A stretch of DNA of 64,000 nt. Origin: JAQWBS01 sp047975765 (lineage in GTDB: Bacteria; Pseudomonadota; Alphaproteobacteria; RF32; CAG-239). Shown piece after piece: positions 41,570 to 51,704 of this stretch. The notes under the pieces were generated by a model, which worked only from the letters and a program-made list of their open reading frames with translations, was not told where the DNA came from and ran no database searches. The position numbers were made by a program, and so were the translations under genes. Position 1 is the stretch's first letter, and each line of letters starts with the position of its first letter. The DNA lies in contig JBKEEF010000015.1 of assembly GCA_047975765.1 (NCBI GenBank), forward strand, positions 1 to 64,000, read 5' to 3'.

Positions 41570-42952
41570 TTAATATTGTCCTTGATACGCATCTTTTTCC
41601 GCGTCTTTGATGCGATTTTCAAGGTCATTGAGTTTTAGCGAAAGTGCAGGAGTTGGAGAAGCTTTTCTTGCCATATCAATTTGTTTATGCGCAGCATCAA
41701 ATTGTCCAATTCTCAAACTAGATTCTGCTGAAGCATAGTTTGCACCTGCCATATTGTTTCTTAAAGCATAGGTTCTTGCGAGCAATAGCCAAGATTCATA
41801 AGTAGGTTGAACAATAATAACTTTGTTCAAATTATTTTCTGTTTGAACCAATTCTGCTTGTGTTGGCTCATCTTCTAAAACTGCTTGTGCTAGATTAACT
41901 CTGAATAAATTTGAATTAGGAAGTAAAGCTAGTGCTTTACTATATTCTGCTTTAGCTTGCTTAGCATTTCCAGTTTCCAGATAGATTTGTCCTTTTAACT
42001 CATGAAAATAGGGATTGTTTGGTTCAATAGTTATCAGTTCATCAATTATGGAAATTGATTTTTCTTTTTTCATCATTCTATAATTGATAATTGCTAAAGC
42101 ATATTTGTCAGCAATGGTTTGTCCTTTGCCATATGTTGCTAAAACGACTTCTGGAGGATATAAATAGGCTGTCAATTTTGCTTTGATGCGCACAAATTCT
42201 TCTGTTGTTTGCACACCTTTATAAGGAGATTTTTGAGCAGCGTCTTCAATGAAAGAAATTCTTTCAGAAGTTACAGGGTGGGTTCTGAAATAGGATGTTT
42301 CTGTCACACCTGTTGCTAAATTTTCTTTCTCAATTTTTTTCATGAAATTTCTCATCCCTTGAGGAGAGATATGATTGTCATTAAGGAGGCGAATACCTGC
42401 TTCATCAGCACTTCGTTCTTCTTGAACACGATAGTTGAGGTAGTCGTTAAAAATAGAACCTTGAGAACCTAGCATAAGCGCCATTCCTACATCACCACGA
42501 CCACTTGCCACAGCAGCAGCTCCAGCAACAAGCATAGAGGCAAGTCCTGCTTCACTGAGTTGTTGCGCCTTTAATTTTCCTCTGAGGATATGCCCACCTT
42601 GAATATGCCCAATTTCATGGGCAATGACACCACGAAGCTCATCATCACTTCCGGCACGAACGATTGTTCCTGTGTTGATAAATAGTGAATTCCCATCAGA
42701 AACAAATGCATTTAAGCTGTCATCAGAAATGATATAGATGTTGTTGCGATTGAAAGGTACATTTGCACTTCTAAAAAGTGGCATACTCAAACCTTGAAGA
42801 AAAGTTTCTGTTTCTTCATCATAAATGATAGTTTGGGCATAAGCATTTGGCACAAGCAAAAAACTTGCAAGCAGCATAAAACTGCCCACAAGCTTCTTGT
42901 TAATGTTTTTTAAGAGGGTAGCTGTTAGCCACCAATAAGTTTTCTCCACCAA
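41570..42952 (-). CDS. BepA-like M48 metalloprotease with TPR repeats
   Basis: Family members degrade or assist misassembled outer-membrane proteins in the periplasm. The protein has a signal sequence ending NAYAQ, the zinc motif HEIGH (GVIAHEIGHIQGGH, near residue 113), a distal EERSADEAG with the third ligand, and C-terminal tetratricopeptide repeats (about 290-450). The exact start is uncertain: the TTG at 42952 shown here and a GTG at 42949 overlap the end of rne by about 28 bases, and internal starts would shorten the signal peptide's basic region. It is probably translationally coupled to rne. Confidence 0.88.
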   Translation of the reverse strand: MVEKTYWWLTATLLKNINKKLVGSFMLLASFLLVPNAYAQTIIYDEETETFLQGLSMPLFRSANVPFNRNNIYIISDDSLNAFVSDGNSLFINTGTIVRAGSDDELRGVIAHEIGHIQGGHILRGKLKAQQLSEAGLASMLVAGAAAVASGRGDVGMALMLGSQGSIFNDYLNYRVQEERSADEAGIRLLNDNHISPQGMRNFMKKIEKENLATGVTETSYFRTHPVTSERISFIEDAAQKSPYKGVQTTEEFVRIKAKLTAYLYPPEVVLATYGKGQTIADKYALAIINYRMMKKEKSISIIDELITIEPNNPYFHELKGQIYLETGNAKQAKAEYSKALALLPNSNLFRVNLAQAVLEDEPTQAELVQTENNLNKVIIVQPTYESWLLLARTYALRNNMAGANYASAESSLRIGQFDAAHKQIDMARKASPTPALSLKLNDLENRIKDAEKDAYQGQY

Positions 42953-45381
42953 GTAGATTTTCCTTTTTTCTCTTTGTTTTCTCTTGTTTCAACTCTTTCA
43001 GAAGATTGCTGATTTCCGTTTCCACGATTATTGTTACTACGGTTGTCATTACGATTATCATTGCGATTATCATATCTTCTACGATTGTTGAAACGGTTTT
43101 TACGACGATGATTATTGTTGTTGCCACCGTTATTGTTTCGTACATTTTCAGCAGATTTTTCTTCTTCTGGTTCTTCCCAGTAAATTTCTTCGTGTTTATC
43201 TTCAGAAATTTCTTCTTTTTCGTCTTCAGAAACATCGCTCTTATTATTCTTTGTTCTTTCAATCTTGATATTGGAAATATTTTTAATGCTATCATCAGCA
43301 CTGATGATGATATTCATCTCATATCTTTTTTCCAAAGAAACTAAAATTTCTCTTTTATTATTAAGAATGTAAATTGCAATATTGCTTGGAAGGTAAACAT
43401 TAAGTGCTGAATAGCGAGCTTTGATGCCTTCTGCTTCAATTTCTCTTAAAACAGAAATGGCACTAGATTCAACAGTTCTAATGATTCCTTTACCTAAACA
43501 ATGTGGACAAGGTTCATAACTTGTTTCAAAGAAAGAAGGGTGCATTCTTTGACGAGAAATCTCAATCAAACCAAACATGCTCATTTTACCAACTTGAACA
43601 CGGGAGCGGTCTTTTTTCAAAGCTTCTTTGATACGTCTTTCAACAGTTTGATTATTTGCATTTTCTTCCATATCAATGAAGTCAACAACAACAAGTCCGG
43701 CCAAGTTTCTAAGGCGGAGTTGACGAGCAATTTCATCTGCAGCTTCAAGGTTGGTCTTAAGTGCTGTTTCTTCTAAATCTCTTTCACGAGTTGAGCGACC
43801 AGAGTTCACATCAATTGCAACCAAAGCTTCTGTTGGATTGATGACTAAATAACCACCAGATTCCAATTGAACATTAGTGTCATGAAGTTTTTCAAGTTGA
43901 CCTTCAACTTGAAAACGTTGGAATAATGGAACATCATTTTCGCGACAAGTCTTGATTTTTTTCAGAGTTTGTGGAGAAAGAATTTTGACAAATTCTCTCG
44001 CAAGTTTATAGGCTTTAGCGCCGTCAACAATTACTTCTGAAATATCTTTGGTATACATATCTCTAAGTGAACGTTTGATTAGACTTGCTTCTTCATAAAT
44101 GAGGGTAGGAGCTTTGCTCTTCAAAGAGTCAATTCTGATTTGATTCCAAGTTCTCATTAAATAGTTATAGTCACGGCAAATGTCTTCTTTGCTTTTTTCT
44201 TCACCAGCTGTTCTAACAATCATAGACATATCTGTTGTGAGTGGAAGTTCTTTCAATACAGTTTTAAGTCTTCTACGGTCTGCACCATTTGTAATTTTGC
44301 GAGAAACACCACCACTTTTGATTCTGTTTGGCATCAAAACACAATATCTTCCTGCAAGAGAGAGGTATGTGCTGAGTGCTGCGCCTTTATTTCCTCTTTC
44401 TTCTTTAACGACTTGAACGATAAGGATTTGACCTTCTTTGATAACTTCTTGAATTTTTTTACGGTGAAAAAGCTTACGAGCTACCATTAATTTCTTTTGA
44501 ACTTCGAAATTGAATTCTTGAGTTTCATCTTCGTCATCATCTTCATCATCAAAATCTTCATCATCATTTTCAGAGACTTTGTTTTTGAATTTTTCTTCAT
44601 TTCTTTTAGGAGAAAAAGTTTCTTCTTCAGAAATGTGATCTTCTTCAGTTCCTGTAGATTCTGCAGAAACTTTGATTTTTTCTTTGTCTTTGTTGTTATT
44701 ATGACGACGACGATTTCTGTAGTTTTTCTTAACTAAACGACGAGATTTGTTTTTGTTATCTTCATCTGTAGTCTCAGAACCTTCAGCATTTTCTGAAGCC
44801 TCAATATTTTCAGATACTTCTTCTGTAGCTACTTCTTCATTATTCACTGCTTCAGAAATGTTTTCTGAAGTTGTTTCTTGGATAGAGGTTTCTCCAGTTT
44901 TTTCAAAAGATTCAGCATGAACTTCTTCAGTAGCTTCTTCAGTTTTTGCCGCTTGTGCTTCAATTTCAGCTTGTTCTTTAGCTTGAGCTTCAAGTCTTTT
45001 TTGTTCTTCTAAAGCTCTTGCTTTTTCTCTTTCTTCTCTGTATCTTTCTCTTTCAAGTTCTTTTTCTTTAAGAGCTGTTTTTTTAGCTTCAATTGCTTCA
45101 TCAATTTCTTTTTCAACTTCTTCAAGCTCTTTTTCAGAAACATTATAGTAGTCTGGATGAATTTCACCGAAAGCTAAGAAGCCATGTCTATTGCCACCAT
45201 AATCTACAAAAGCAGCCTGTAAAGAAGGCTCAACTCTGATAACTTTTGCTAAATAAACGTTTCCTTTGATTTGTTTTCTTGAACTAGATTCAAACTCAAC
45301 ATCTTCAAGCTTGTTTCCATTTACGACGACAACTCTTGTTTCTTCTGGATGAGTGTCATCAATTAACATTCTTTTTGTCAT
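42925..45381 (-). CDS. rne: Ribonuclease E/G
   Basis: RNase E starts mRNA decay and processes rRNA and tRNA. The 818-residue protein has an S1 domain (from about residue 36) interrupted by a long, acidic, Glu/Lys/Ala-rich, low-complexity insert (about 80-285), as seen in other alphaproteobacterial RNase E. The catalytic part has AIDVNSGRST and VVDFIDMEE with the metal-binding aspartates, and the zinc link CPHC near residue 624. The C-terminal tail is Asn/Arg-rich (NNNNHRRKNRFNNRRRYDN) and probably binds RNA. A long structured leader suggests autoregulation. Confidence 0.95.
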   Translation of the reverse strand: MTKRMLIDDTHPEETRVVVVNGNKLEDVEFESSSRKQIKGNVYLAKVIRVEPSLQAAFVDYGGNRHGFLAFGEIHPDYYNVSEKELEEVEKEIDEAIEAKKTALKEKELERERYREEREKARALEEQKRLEAQAKEQAEIEAQAAKTEEATEEVHAESFEKTGETSIQETTSENISEAVNNEEVATEEVSENIEASENAEGSETTDEDNKNKSRRLVKKNYRNRRRHNNNKDKEKIKVSAESTGTEEDHISEEETFSPKRNEEKFKNKVSENDDEDFDDEDDDEDETQEFNFEVQKKLMVARKLFHRKKIQEVIKEGQILIVQVVKEERGNKGAALSTYLSLAGRYCVLMPNRIKSGGVSRKITNGADRRRLKTVLKELPLTTDMSMIVRTAGEEKSKEDICRDYNYLMRTWNQIRIDSLKSKAPTLIYEEASLIKRSLRDMYTKDISEVIVDGAKAYKLAREFVKILSPQTLKKIKTCRENDVPLFQRFQVEGQLEKLHDTNVQLESGGYLVINPTEALVAIDVNSGRSTRERDLEETALKTNLEAADEIARQLRLRNLAGLVVVDFIDMEENANNQTVERRIKEALKKDRSRVQVGKMSMFGLIEISRQRMHPSFFETSYEPCPHCLGKGIIRTVESSAISVLREIEAEGIKARYSALNVYLPSNIAIYILNNKREILVSLEKRYEMNIIISADDSIKNISNIKIERTKNNKSDVSEDEKEEISEDKHEEIYWEEPEEEKSAENVRNNNGGNNNNHRRKNRFNNRRRYDNRNDNRNDNRSNNNRGNGNQQSSERVETRENKEKKGKSTWWRKLIGG

Positions 45382-45410
45382 AATTCTTAATTTAAACTCC
45401 GCAACACACC

Positions 45411-45428
45411 AGACTGCTTTCGCAGTCT
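45411..45428 (-). promoter_or_regulatory. GNRA-loop hairpin in the rne leader
   Basis: On the minus strand AGACTGC and GCAGTCT pair around a GAAA tetraloop, about 30 bases upstream of the rne start. No T run follows. It lies where E. coli rne carries 5'-UTR hairpins used for self-cleavage. Confidence 0.6.
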
Positions 45429-45485
45429 AAAAATTATATAAATGTATGTTGTTTGAGTGATATTTCCAGATACAATCAAACCATG

Positions 45486-45510
45486 CTTTTGCCTGTGTTA
45501 TGGGCAAAAG
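45486..45510 (-). promoter_or_regulatory. Second hairpin in the rne leader
   Basis: CTTTTGCC and GGCAAAAG form an 8-bp stem with a 9-base loop about 105-130 bases upstream of rne. The remainder of the 544-base gap 45382-45925 is very AT-rich, contains no ORF I would support, and must include the divergent rne and amiC promoters. Confidence 0.5.
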
Positions 45511-45925
45511 AGGGATATAACTTATCAAAAAAAATGCAAAGATTCTATTTTAAACAACAATCTTCGCAAAATTCCAGTTTTTGAACATACCATTGTTATT
45601 TTTTAGTTATTTCAATGTTCAAAAGATAAAACTCAAATCAACAAAAACTTTTTTTCTTGCAAATTATATGAATATATTCAGTCGCTATGAAAGAATACGG
45701 TATCAAAGATTAAGCTTGTTACAAAAAAGCATATATTAAAATTAAAGCTTAAACCCGATATATATTATTTCATATAATTTATCTCTAAGATATACAAAGA
45801 TAAATTAAATTACAATATTAATTTTTATCTATAGGAAAGTTTTTTTTTACGATTTTTAACGCATTGGTAATAAGTCTTTTATATAAATTAGAGTATATAT
45901 ATGTAAACTTAACCTGCGGACTTAG

Positions 45926-47182
45926 ATGATAAAGCAACAAAAGACATTTTTTTCATTTTTAATCAAGCTTAAAATGCTCAAATTTATATGTTTTTGCGTT
46001 ATATCTCTTTTTGTATCTATGAAAAATGCTGCGGCTTATGATGTGACAGATATTCGAATTGGTCAAGGTGTGGAAAGTATTCGTATCGTTTTTGATGCTT
46101 CTAAGAAATTTAATTATAATGTTTTTCTTCTTGATGCACCAAAACGTTTGGTGGTTGATATTTATGATGCTTCTGTGAGTCCTAAACTTGAAAAAGAAAT
46201 TAGTAATAGTGATTTTGTTGAAAATTTAAGGGTTGGAATACCAAGTGGAAATTCAACAAGAATTGTGTTTGACTTGAAAAAAAGTTCAATTGTCAAAAAG
46301 GCGTTCATTTTGCCTCCTCAAAGTAGCTTTGATTGGCGTTTTGTAGTGGATATCGCTTTGGCTTCTGATCGTCAATATGCACAGAGTGTGGGTCAAGATA
46401 AGGCTTTTAGCAGTGGAGATACAATCCAAACTTATCAAGAAAAAAACAGTGAACCAGCTTATGTTGCACCGAAAGATACATCAGGCAAGAAAAGAATTAT
46501 TGTTCTTGACCCTGGTCATGGAGGGAAAGACCCCGGCGCAATTGGATATTCTGGAATTTATGAAAAGAATATCACTTTAGCAATGGCTAAGGAGTTAAAA
46601 GCGATTTTGGATAAAGACCCAAGATATAAAGTTTATTTAACCAGAAATAGAGATGTTTTCATTTCTTTGCGAGACAGAGTGAAGATTTCTCGTGGACATG
46701 ATGCAGATTTGTTTATTTCAATCCATGCAGATAGTGCAAGAAATCGCAGTGCTGTTGGACTATCTGTTTATACATTGTCAGAAGTGGCATCGGATAAAGA
46801 AGCTGAGGCTTTGGCGGATAGAGAAAATAAAGCAGATATTATTGCTGGACTTAATCTTGTGGAGCATTCAAAGGAAGTTTCAGATATTCTCATCAACCTA
46901 GCTCAGAGAGAAACAATGAATCGCTCTTCTGAATTTGCGTCTTTTATGGTGACAGAAATGGGACGAGTTGCAAAAACACTTTCTAATACACACAGATTTG
47001 CGGGATTTGCTGTGTTAAAAGCACCAGATGTTCCTTCTGTTTTATTGGAAATGGGCTATTTGTCAAACCGTACAGAAGAAAGACTTTTGAAACAACCTTC
47101 ATATCGTAATAAGCTTGCAAATGCGACTAAAAAGGCAATTGATAGATATTTTGATAATATGCAAAGAGCCTCTGTCTTCTAA
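45926..47182 (+). CDS. amiC: N-acetylmuramoyl-L-alanine amidase (AmiC type)
   Basis: The enzyme splits septal peptidoglycan. The 418-residue protein has an N-terminal signal (hydrophobic core FICFCVISLFVSM, ending near NAAA), an AMIN domain (about 40-140) for envelope targeting, and an Amidase_3 catalytic domain with zinc ligands in LDPGHGGKDPGA, the KNITLAMA Glu and SIHADSA, and the catalytic Glu in LLEMGYLSN. The shorter start at the second Met (MLKFIC) is possible. The order amiC-mrcA-prfB is common in alphaproteobacteria. Confidence 0.93.
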   Translation: MIKQQKTFFSFLIKLKMLKFICFCVISLFVSMKNAAAYDVTDIRIGQGVESIRIVFDASKKFNYNVFLLDAPKRLVVDIYDASVSPKLEKEISNSDFVENLRVGIPSGNSTRIVFDLKKSSIVKKAFILPPQSSFDWRFVVDIALASDRQYAQSVGQDKAFSSGDTIQTYQEKNSEPAYVAPKDTSGKKRIIVLDPGHGGKDPGAIGYSGIYEKNITLAMAKELKAILDKDPRYKVYLTRNRDVFISLRDRVKISRGHDADLFISIHADSARNRSAVGLSVYTLSEVASDKEAEALADRENKADIIAGLNLVEHSKEVSDILINLAQRETMNRSSEFASFMVTEMGRVAKTLSNTHRFAGFAVLKAPDVPSVLLEMGYLSNRTEERLLKQPSYRNKLANATKKAIDRYFDNMQRASVF

Positions 47183-47305
47183 TTTATGAAAAAAAGACTA
47201 TCTTTTATCCATATCCAACAATATTTTACTGTTAAAATAGAATATTTTGTTATAGATTGTCTTCTCAGATTTTGATATTTAATAATTAATTTTTCGGACG
47301 AATAA

Positions 47306-49750
47306 ATGCTTAAAACGTTATCTTCACTTTTCAGTACATTTTGTTTTTTTGCTGTGATTGCGATTGTTGTTCTGATTACAACACTTTGGAAATTTTCTGA
47401 AGGGTTACCAGAATTTCATCAATTGGCAAAATATGAACCTCCTGTGACTACCAGATTTTATGCTGGTGACGGTCAGCTTTTGATGGAATATGCCAACGAA
47501 AAGAGAATCTTTGTTCCTGAAAATAAAATGCCGACAAATGTTAAAAATGCTTTTATTGCAATGGAAGATCAAAGATTTTATAGTCATATTGGAGTTGACC
47601 CAATGGGGCTTTTGCGTGCAGTTTTAGGAAACCTTAAAAAACTTGGAACAGGTAGAAGACCAGCAGGAGCTTCAACAATCACTCAACAAGTGGCAAAAAA
47701 CTTTTTACTTTCTTCTGAACTTTCATATTCTCGTAAAATTAAAGAAATGCTGCTTTCCCTCAAAATTGAGAGAGCTTTTTCAAAACAACACATCTTGGAG
47801 CTTTATTTGAATGAAATCTATTTAGGTAATCGTTCTTATGGTGTGGCTGCTGCTGCTTTGAATTATTTTGGTAAATCACTAGATGAGCTTGAGTTGGAAG
47901 AAATTGCTTATTTAGCAGCACTTCCTAAAGGACCAAATAATTATAATCCTAAGACAAGATATGATGCCGCTGTTGCTCGTCGAAATGCTGTTATTGATCG
48001 TATGATTGAGGAAGGATATGTTGAGGCAGAAGAAGCAGAACTTGCAAAACAAAAACCTTTGATAACCGTTCAAAGAAGTGGTGAATTTGTTCAAGATGCT
48101 GACTATTTCAGTGAAGAAGTTAGAAGAGTTGTTAAAGGAAATTTTGGGGAAGAAGCGCTTTATGAAGGTGGTTTATTAGTTAGAACAACGCTTGATCCTA
48201 AACTCCAAGTGATTGCAACAAAAGTTTTCAAACAAAATATCAGAAATTATGATTTACGTCATGGATATCGTGGACCAATTAGTAATATCGAACTCAAAGA
48301 TGGATATAAAGAAGTTTTTGAAAAAACAGATAAACCTGCTGGTGCAGATGAAAATTGGGAAAAAGCACTTGTTTTGAATGTTGATGCAAATAAAGCAACC
48401 GTTGAAACAGCAAATGGTGAAAAAGGTGAAATTCCTTTATCTGTTTTGGCTTGGGCTAGAAAAACGCTTCCAAAGCAATCTATTGGAGCAGCTCCAACAA
48501 AAGCCTCTGATGTTTTGAAAAAAGGTGACATCATCCTAGTAGAGAAAAAAGATGCTAATATTTATAATCTTCGCCAAGTTCCTAATGTTGAAGGTGGAAT
48601 GATTGTAATGGATCCGCATACAGGTAAAGTTTTGGCTATGGTTGGGGGATATTCTTTCAAAAAATCTCAATTCAATCGCGCTGTTCAAGCAAAACGTCAA
48701 ACAGGTTCAGCTTTCAAGCCTGTGGTCTATTTAACTGCTTTAGAAAATGGTTATGCCCCAAACGATTTGATTTTGGATGCTCCTTTTGTACTTGATCAAG
48801 GTCCTGGTTTGCCAAAATGGAAGCCTGTTAACTATACTAAAAAATTCTATGGTTTGATGACGCTTCGTCAAGGAGTGGAAAAATCTAAGAACTTGATGAC
48901 TGTTCGTTTGGCTCAAGATATTGGTATGGATAAAGTGGCAGAAGAAACTAGAACTTTGGGTATTAATGATCATCTCTCAACTTTTCTTTCCATGTCTTTA
49001 GGGGCTTCGGATGCTAGATTGATTGATATGTCAAATGCTTATTCAAGTTTTGTGAATGGTGGTAAAAAAGTGAAGCCATATTTTGTGGAAAGAGTTCAAG
49101 ACCGTTCAGGAAAAACAATTTTCAAACATGATGTTCGTGCTTGTGAAAATTGTAATGCGGATGCTTGGGATGGAAATCAAAAAATTCCTGAGCTTCAAGA
49201 CAACAGAGAGCAAATTATTGATCCATTGAGTGCTTACCAAATGACATACATTTTGGAAGGTGTAGCAACCAGAGGAACAGGTGCAAGATTGAAACAGCTT
49301 AATAAGCACTTAGCAGGAAAAACAGGGACTACAAACGAAAATAAAGATGGTTGGTTTATTGGATTTTCTCCAGACTTGGTTGTTGGTATCTATCTAGGCT
49401 TTGATGAACCACGCACTTTAGGAAGAATTGAGACTGGTGCTGCAGTTGCTTTGCCAGCATTTTATAGCTTTATGGATGAAGCTTTGCATAATCAACCAGA
49501 TATCCCGTTTCGTGCGCCTTCAGGTATCAAATTTGTAAGAATTAATTATAACACAGGAAAACCAGCAACACCATTTGACAAAGAAGTTATTTCAGAAGCT
49601 TTGAAGCCAGAAGATAAAAATCAAAAGGTGATTAATGGCGGAGAAGATAAACACCAAGAAGATGAAAATGTTGAAGGAACTGAAAAACCAGAAGATGTTG
49701 GTTTTAGTTCTAACGACGGTGAAGCTTTTCAACTTGGGACAGAATATTAG
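47306..49750 (+). CDS. mrcA: Penicillin-binding protein 1A
   Basis: This bifunctional enzyme polymerises and cross-links peptidoglycan. The 814-residue protein has an N-terminal membrane anchor, a GT51 transglycosylase domain with EDQRFYSHIGVDP (catalytic Glu near residue 86) and a transpeptidase domain with the active-site Ser in TGSAFKP near 468 and KTGTTNE near 672. An OB-like linker (about 320-420) fits the PBP1A subgroup. The C-terminus is acidic and low in complexity. Confidence 0.95.
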   Translation: MLKTLSSLFSTFCFFAVIAIVVLITTLWKFSEGLPEFHQLAKYEPPVTTRFYAGDGQLLMEYANEKRIFVPENKMPTNVKNAFIAMEDQRFYSHIGVDPMGLLRAVLGNLKKLGTGRRPAGASTITQQVAKNFLLSSELSYSRKIKEMLLSLKIERAFSKQHILELYLNEIYLGNRSYGVAAAALNYFGKSLDELELEEIAYLAALPKGPNNYNPKTRYDAAVARRNAVIDRMIEEGYVEAEEAELAKQKPLITVQRSGEFVQDADYFSEEVRRVVKGNFGEEALYEGGLLVRTTLDPKLQVIATKVFKQNIRNYDLRHGYRGPISNIELKDGYKEVFEKTDKPAGADENWEKALVLNVDANKATVETANGEKGEIPLSVLAWARKTLPKQSIGAAPTKASDVLKKGDIILVEKKDANIYNLRQVPNVEGGMIVMDPHTGKVLAMVGGYSFKKSQFNRAVQAKRQTGSAFKPVVYLTALENGYAPNDLILDAPFVLDQGPGLPKWKPVNYTKKFYGLMTLRQGVEKSKNLMTVRLAQDIGMDKVAEETRTLGINDHLSTFLSMSLGASDARLIDMSNAYSSFVNGGKKVKPYFVERVQDRSGKTIFKHDVRACENCNADAWDGNQKIPELQDNREQIIDPLSAYQMTYILEGVATRGTGARLKQLNKHLAGKTGTTNENKDGWFIGFSPDLVVGIYLGFDEPRTLGRIETGAAVALPAFYSFMDEALHNQPDIPFRAPSGIKFVRINYNTGKPATPFDKEVISEALKPEDKNQKVINGGEDKHQEDENVEGTEKPEDVGFSSNDGEAFQLGTEY

Positions 49751-49767
49751 AATTTGGAAGGTTTTTT

Positions 49768-50863
49768 ATGAATATTGAAGTTACAAATCTAGTTGAAGAA
49801 ATTGAAGCCTCATTGGCTTTAATTAGGAGGTCTCTTTGACTATGATAATTCTCTTATCAGATTAGATGAATTAAATGCGCTTTCTCAAAATCCTAATTTA
49901 TGGGACAATGCTGAAAAAGCTCAAAAATTGATGAGTGAAAAAAACTTTCTAGAAACAGGTTTGTCAAACTATGATGAGATGTCTAGAACAGTTAAAGATT
50001 TGTACGAACTTGCTGAGATTTCAGGTGATGAGGATGCTGAGCTAGAACAAGACATTCTTTCTCAACTTGAACATTTAAAAAATGAGGCAAAGAGAAAAGA
50101 GCTTGAAGCCTTGCTTTCTGGTGAAGTTGATGAGAATGATGCTTTCTTAGAAGTTCACGCTGGAAGTGGTGGAACAGAAGCTCAAGATTGGGCAGAAATG
50201 CTGCTTAGAATGTATGTTCGTTGGGCAGAATCTCATAAATATAAAGTTGAATATATTGAAGAAACTGAAGGTGATGTCGCAGGAATTAAATCTGTTACCA
50301 TTAAAATTTGCGGAAAGAATGCCTATGGTTGGTTGAAATCTGAAACAGGTGTTCATCGTTTGGTTCGAATTTCTCCATTTGACAGTTCAGCAAGAAGGCA
50401 TACGAGTTTTGCTTCTCTTGGTGTTTATCCAGTTATTGACGATGAAATCCAAATTGATATTAAAGAAAGTGATTGTCGAATTGATACTTATCGTGCTTCT
50501 GGTGCTGGTGGGCAACACGTTAATAAGACAGATTCAGCAATTAGAATTACACATATTCCAACAGGGATTGTGGTTCAATGTCAAAATGATCGTTCCCAGT
50601 TCAAAAATAGAGATGCGGCTTGGAAAATGCTAAAAGCCAGACTTTATGAACTTGAACTTAAAAAAAGAGAAGCAGAAGCTCAAGGTTTAAGAGATTCTCA
50701 AACAGATATCGGTTGGGGACATCAAATTCGTTCTTATGTCTTACAACCATATAAACTTATCAAAGACTTGAGAACAGAAGTCGAAACATCAGATTCAAAA
50801 TCAGTGTTGGATGGAGAAATTGATTTGTTCTTAGAAGCCTCTTTATCACAAAAGGTAGGGTAG
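49768..50863 (+). CDS. prfB: Peptide chain release factor 2 (programmed +1 frameshift)
   Basis: RF2 reads UGA and UAA stop codons. The gene begins at ATG 49768 (MNIEVTNLVEEIEASLALIR) and meets an in-frame TGA at codon 24 (49837-49839). The site is AGG AGG TCT CTT TGA C: an internal Shine-Dalgarno AGGAGG three bases before the CTT-TGA slip site, exactly the known prfB autoregulatory frameshift. Translation resumes in +1 at GAC (49838), giving DYDNSLIRLDELNAL and the rest of RF2. The main frame has SPFDSSARRH, the stop-recognition SPF motif, and GAGGQHVNKTDSA, the hydrolysis GGQ motif. The Met at 49928 is not the real start. Confidence 0.95.
49826..49840 (+). promoter_or_regulatory. prfB +1 ribosomal frameshift site
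   Basis: AGGAGG (49826-49831), three bases, then CTT TGA C (49834-49840). The SD-like element, the 3-base spacing and the CTT TGA C slip sequence match the conserved prfB recoding signal; low RF2 favours frameshifting. Confidence 0.95.
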
Positions 50864-50866
50864 GCA

Positions 50867-51697
50867 ATGAAAAAACTTTGTTCAAGATTATCTTTATTAA
50901 TAATGTGGTTGTTTCTGGCTTATATGACTCTTTGTGGCTTGATTTATTTTTTACCAGAGCTTTTTTTCAATCATCCGAATCAGAAATATTCAGATATTGA
51001 AATGGCAAGAAAAAATGGATATCCAGCAGAATTGAAAGAATATGAATCGGCAGATGGAACAAAACTTTATGGTTGGTACACCAAGGGTACAAATGGAAAG
51101 GCTATTATTTTTACGCATGGGAATGCTTTCAATTTAGATCGTTTCTATGGCAAGCTCATCCCTTTTGCGAAAGAAGGATATGCAACTTTTTTACCTGAAT
51201 ATCGTGGATATGGCGGAATTAAGGGAAAGATTAATAGCAAAAATATGATTGCAGATTCTGTGGCTGGTTTGGAAGAACTTTATAAACTTGGTTATAAAAA
51301 TGAAGATATTATTGTTTATGGAATGTCGATGGGTTCTCACATGGCGACATCTATTGCTTATCAAATGAAGAAAAATGGAAAATTTGATGCTCTTGTCTTG
51401 GAAGTTCCTTTTGACAATGTACCTAACACTGCAAAAAACTTAATTCCTTTTTATATGCCATTTGATTTATTGGTGAGAGATAAATATGATAATTCAGAAA
51501 TTATTTCTCAAGTTGGCACACGCGTTTTGATTCAAGCTGCTGGACAAGATAATATTGTTCCAAATCAAAGAGCTAAAGCTCTTTATGGAAAGGCTGTGGA
51601 GCCTAAAAATTTCATTATGTATGACCAAGGAACACATAGCAATTTGTATCGAGAAAGAAATTATAGAGAAATTTTAAAATGGTTGGAATTGAGATAG
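50867..51697 (+). CDS. Alpha/beta hydrolase (S33/ABHD13-like), membrane-anchored
   Basis: The 276-residue protein has one N-terminal membrane helix (about 9-28). The hydrolase domain has IIFTHGNAFNLDR (oxyanion region), the nucleophile elbow GMSMGS near residue 148, an Asp in AAGQDNIVP and a late His in QGTHSNLY, so the triad is complete. Similar proteins act as esterases or acyl hydrolases with unknown substrates. It starts 3 bases after prfB. Confidence 0.82.
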   Translation: MKKLCSRLSLLIMWLFLAYMTLCGLIYFLPELFFNHPNQKYSDIEMARKNGYPAELKEYESADGTKLYGWYTKGTNGKAIIFTHGNAFNLDRFYGKLIPFAKEGYATFLPEYRGYGGIKGKINSKNMIADSVAGLEELYKLGYKNEDIIVYGMSMGSHMATSIAYQMKKNGKFDALVLEVPFDNVPNTAKNLIPFYMPFDLLVRDKYDNSEIISQVGTRVLIQAAGQDNIVPNQRAKALYGKAVEPKNFIMYDQGTHSNLYRERNYREILKWLELR

Positions 51698-51704
51698 TAT
51701 AAAA

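Noticed and set aside
42896..45360. Antisense and alternate-frame ORFs across rne and its low-complexity insert
   Set aside because: They arise from biased codons of the repetitive Glu/Asn/Arg segments and have no ribosome sites or recognisable products.
49928..50863. RF2 starting at ATG 49928
   Set aside because: Conserved RF2 sequence continues upstream in the same frame to the frameshift site and then to ATG 49768.
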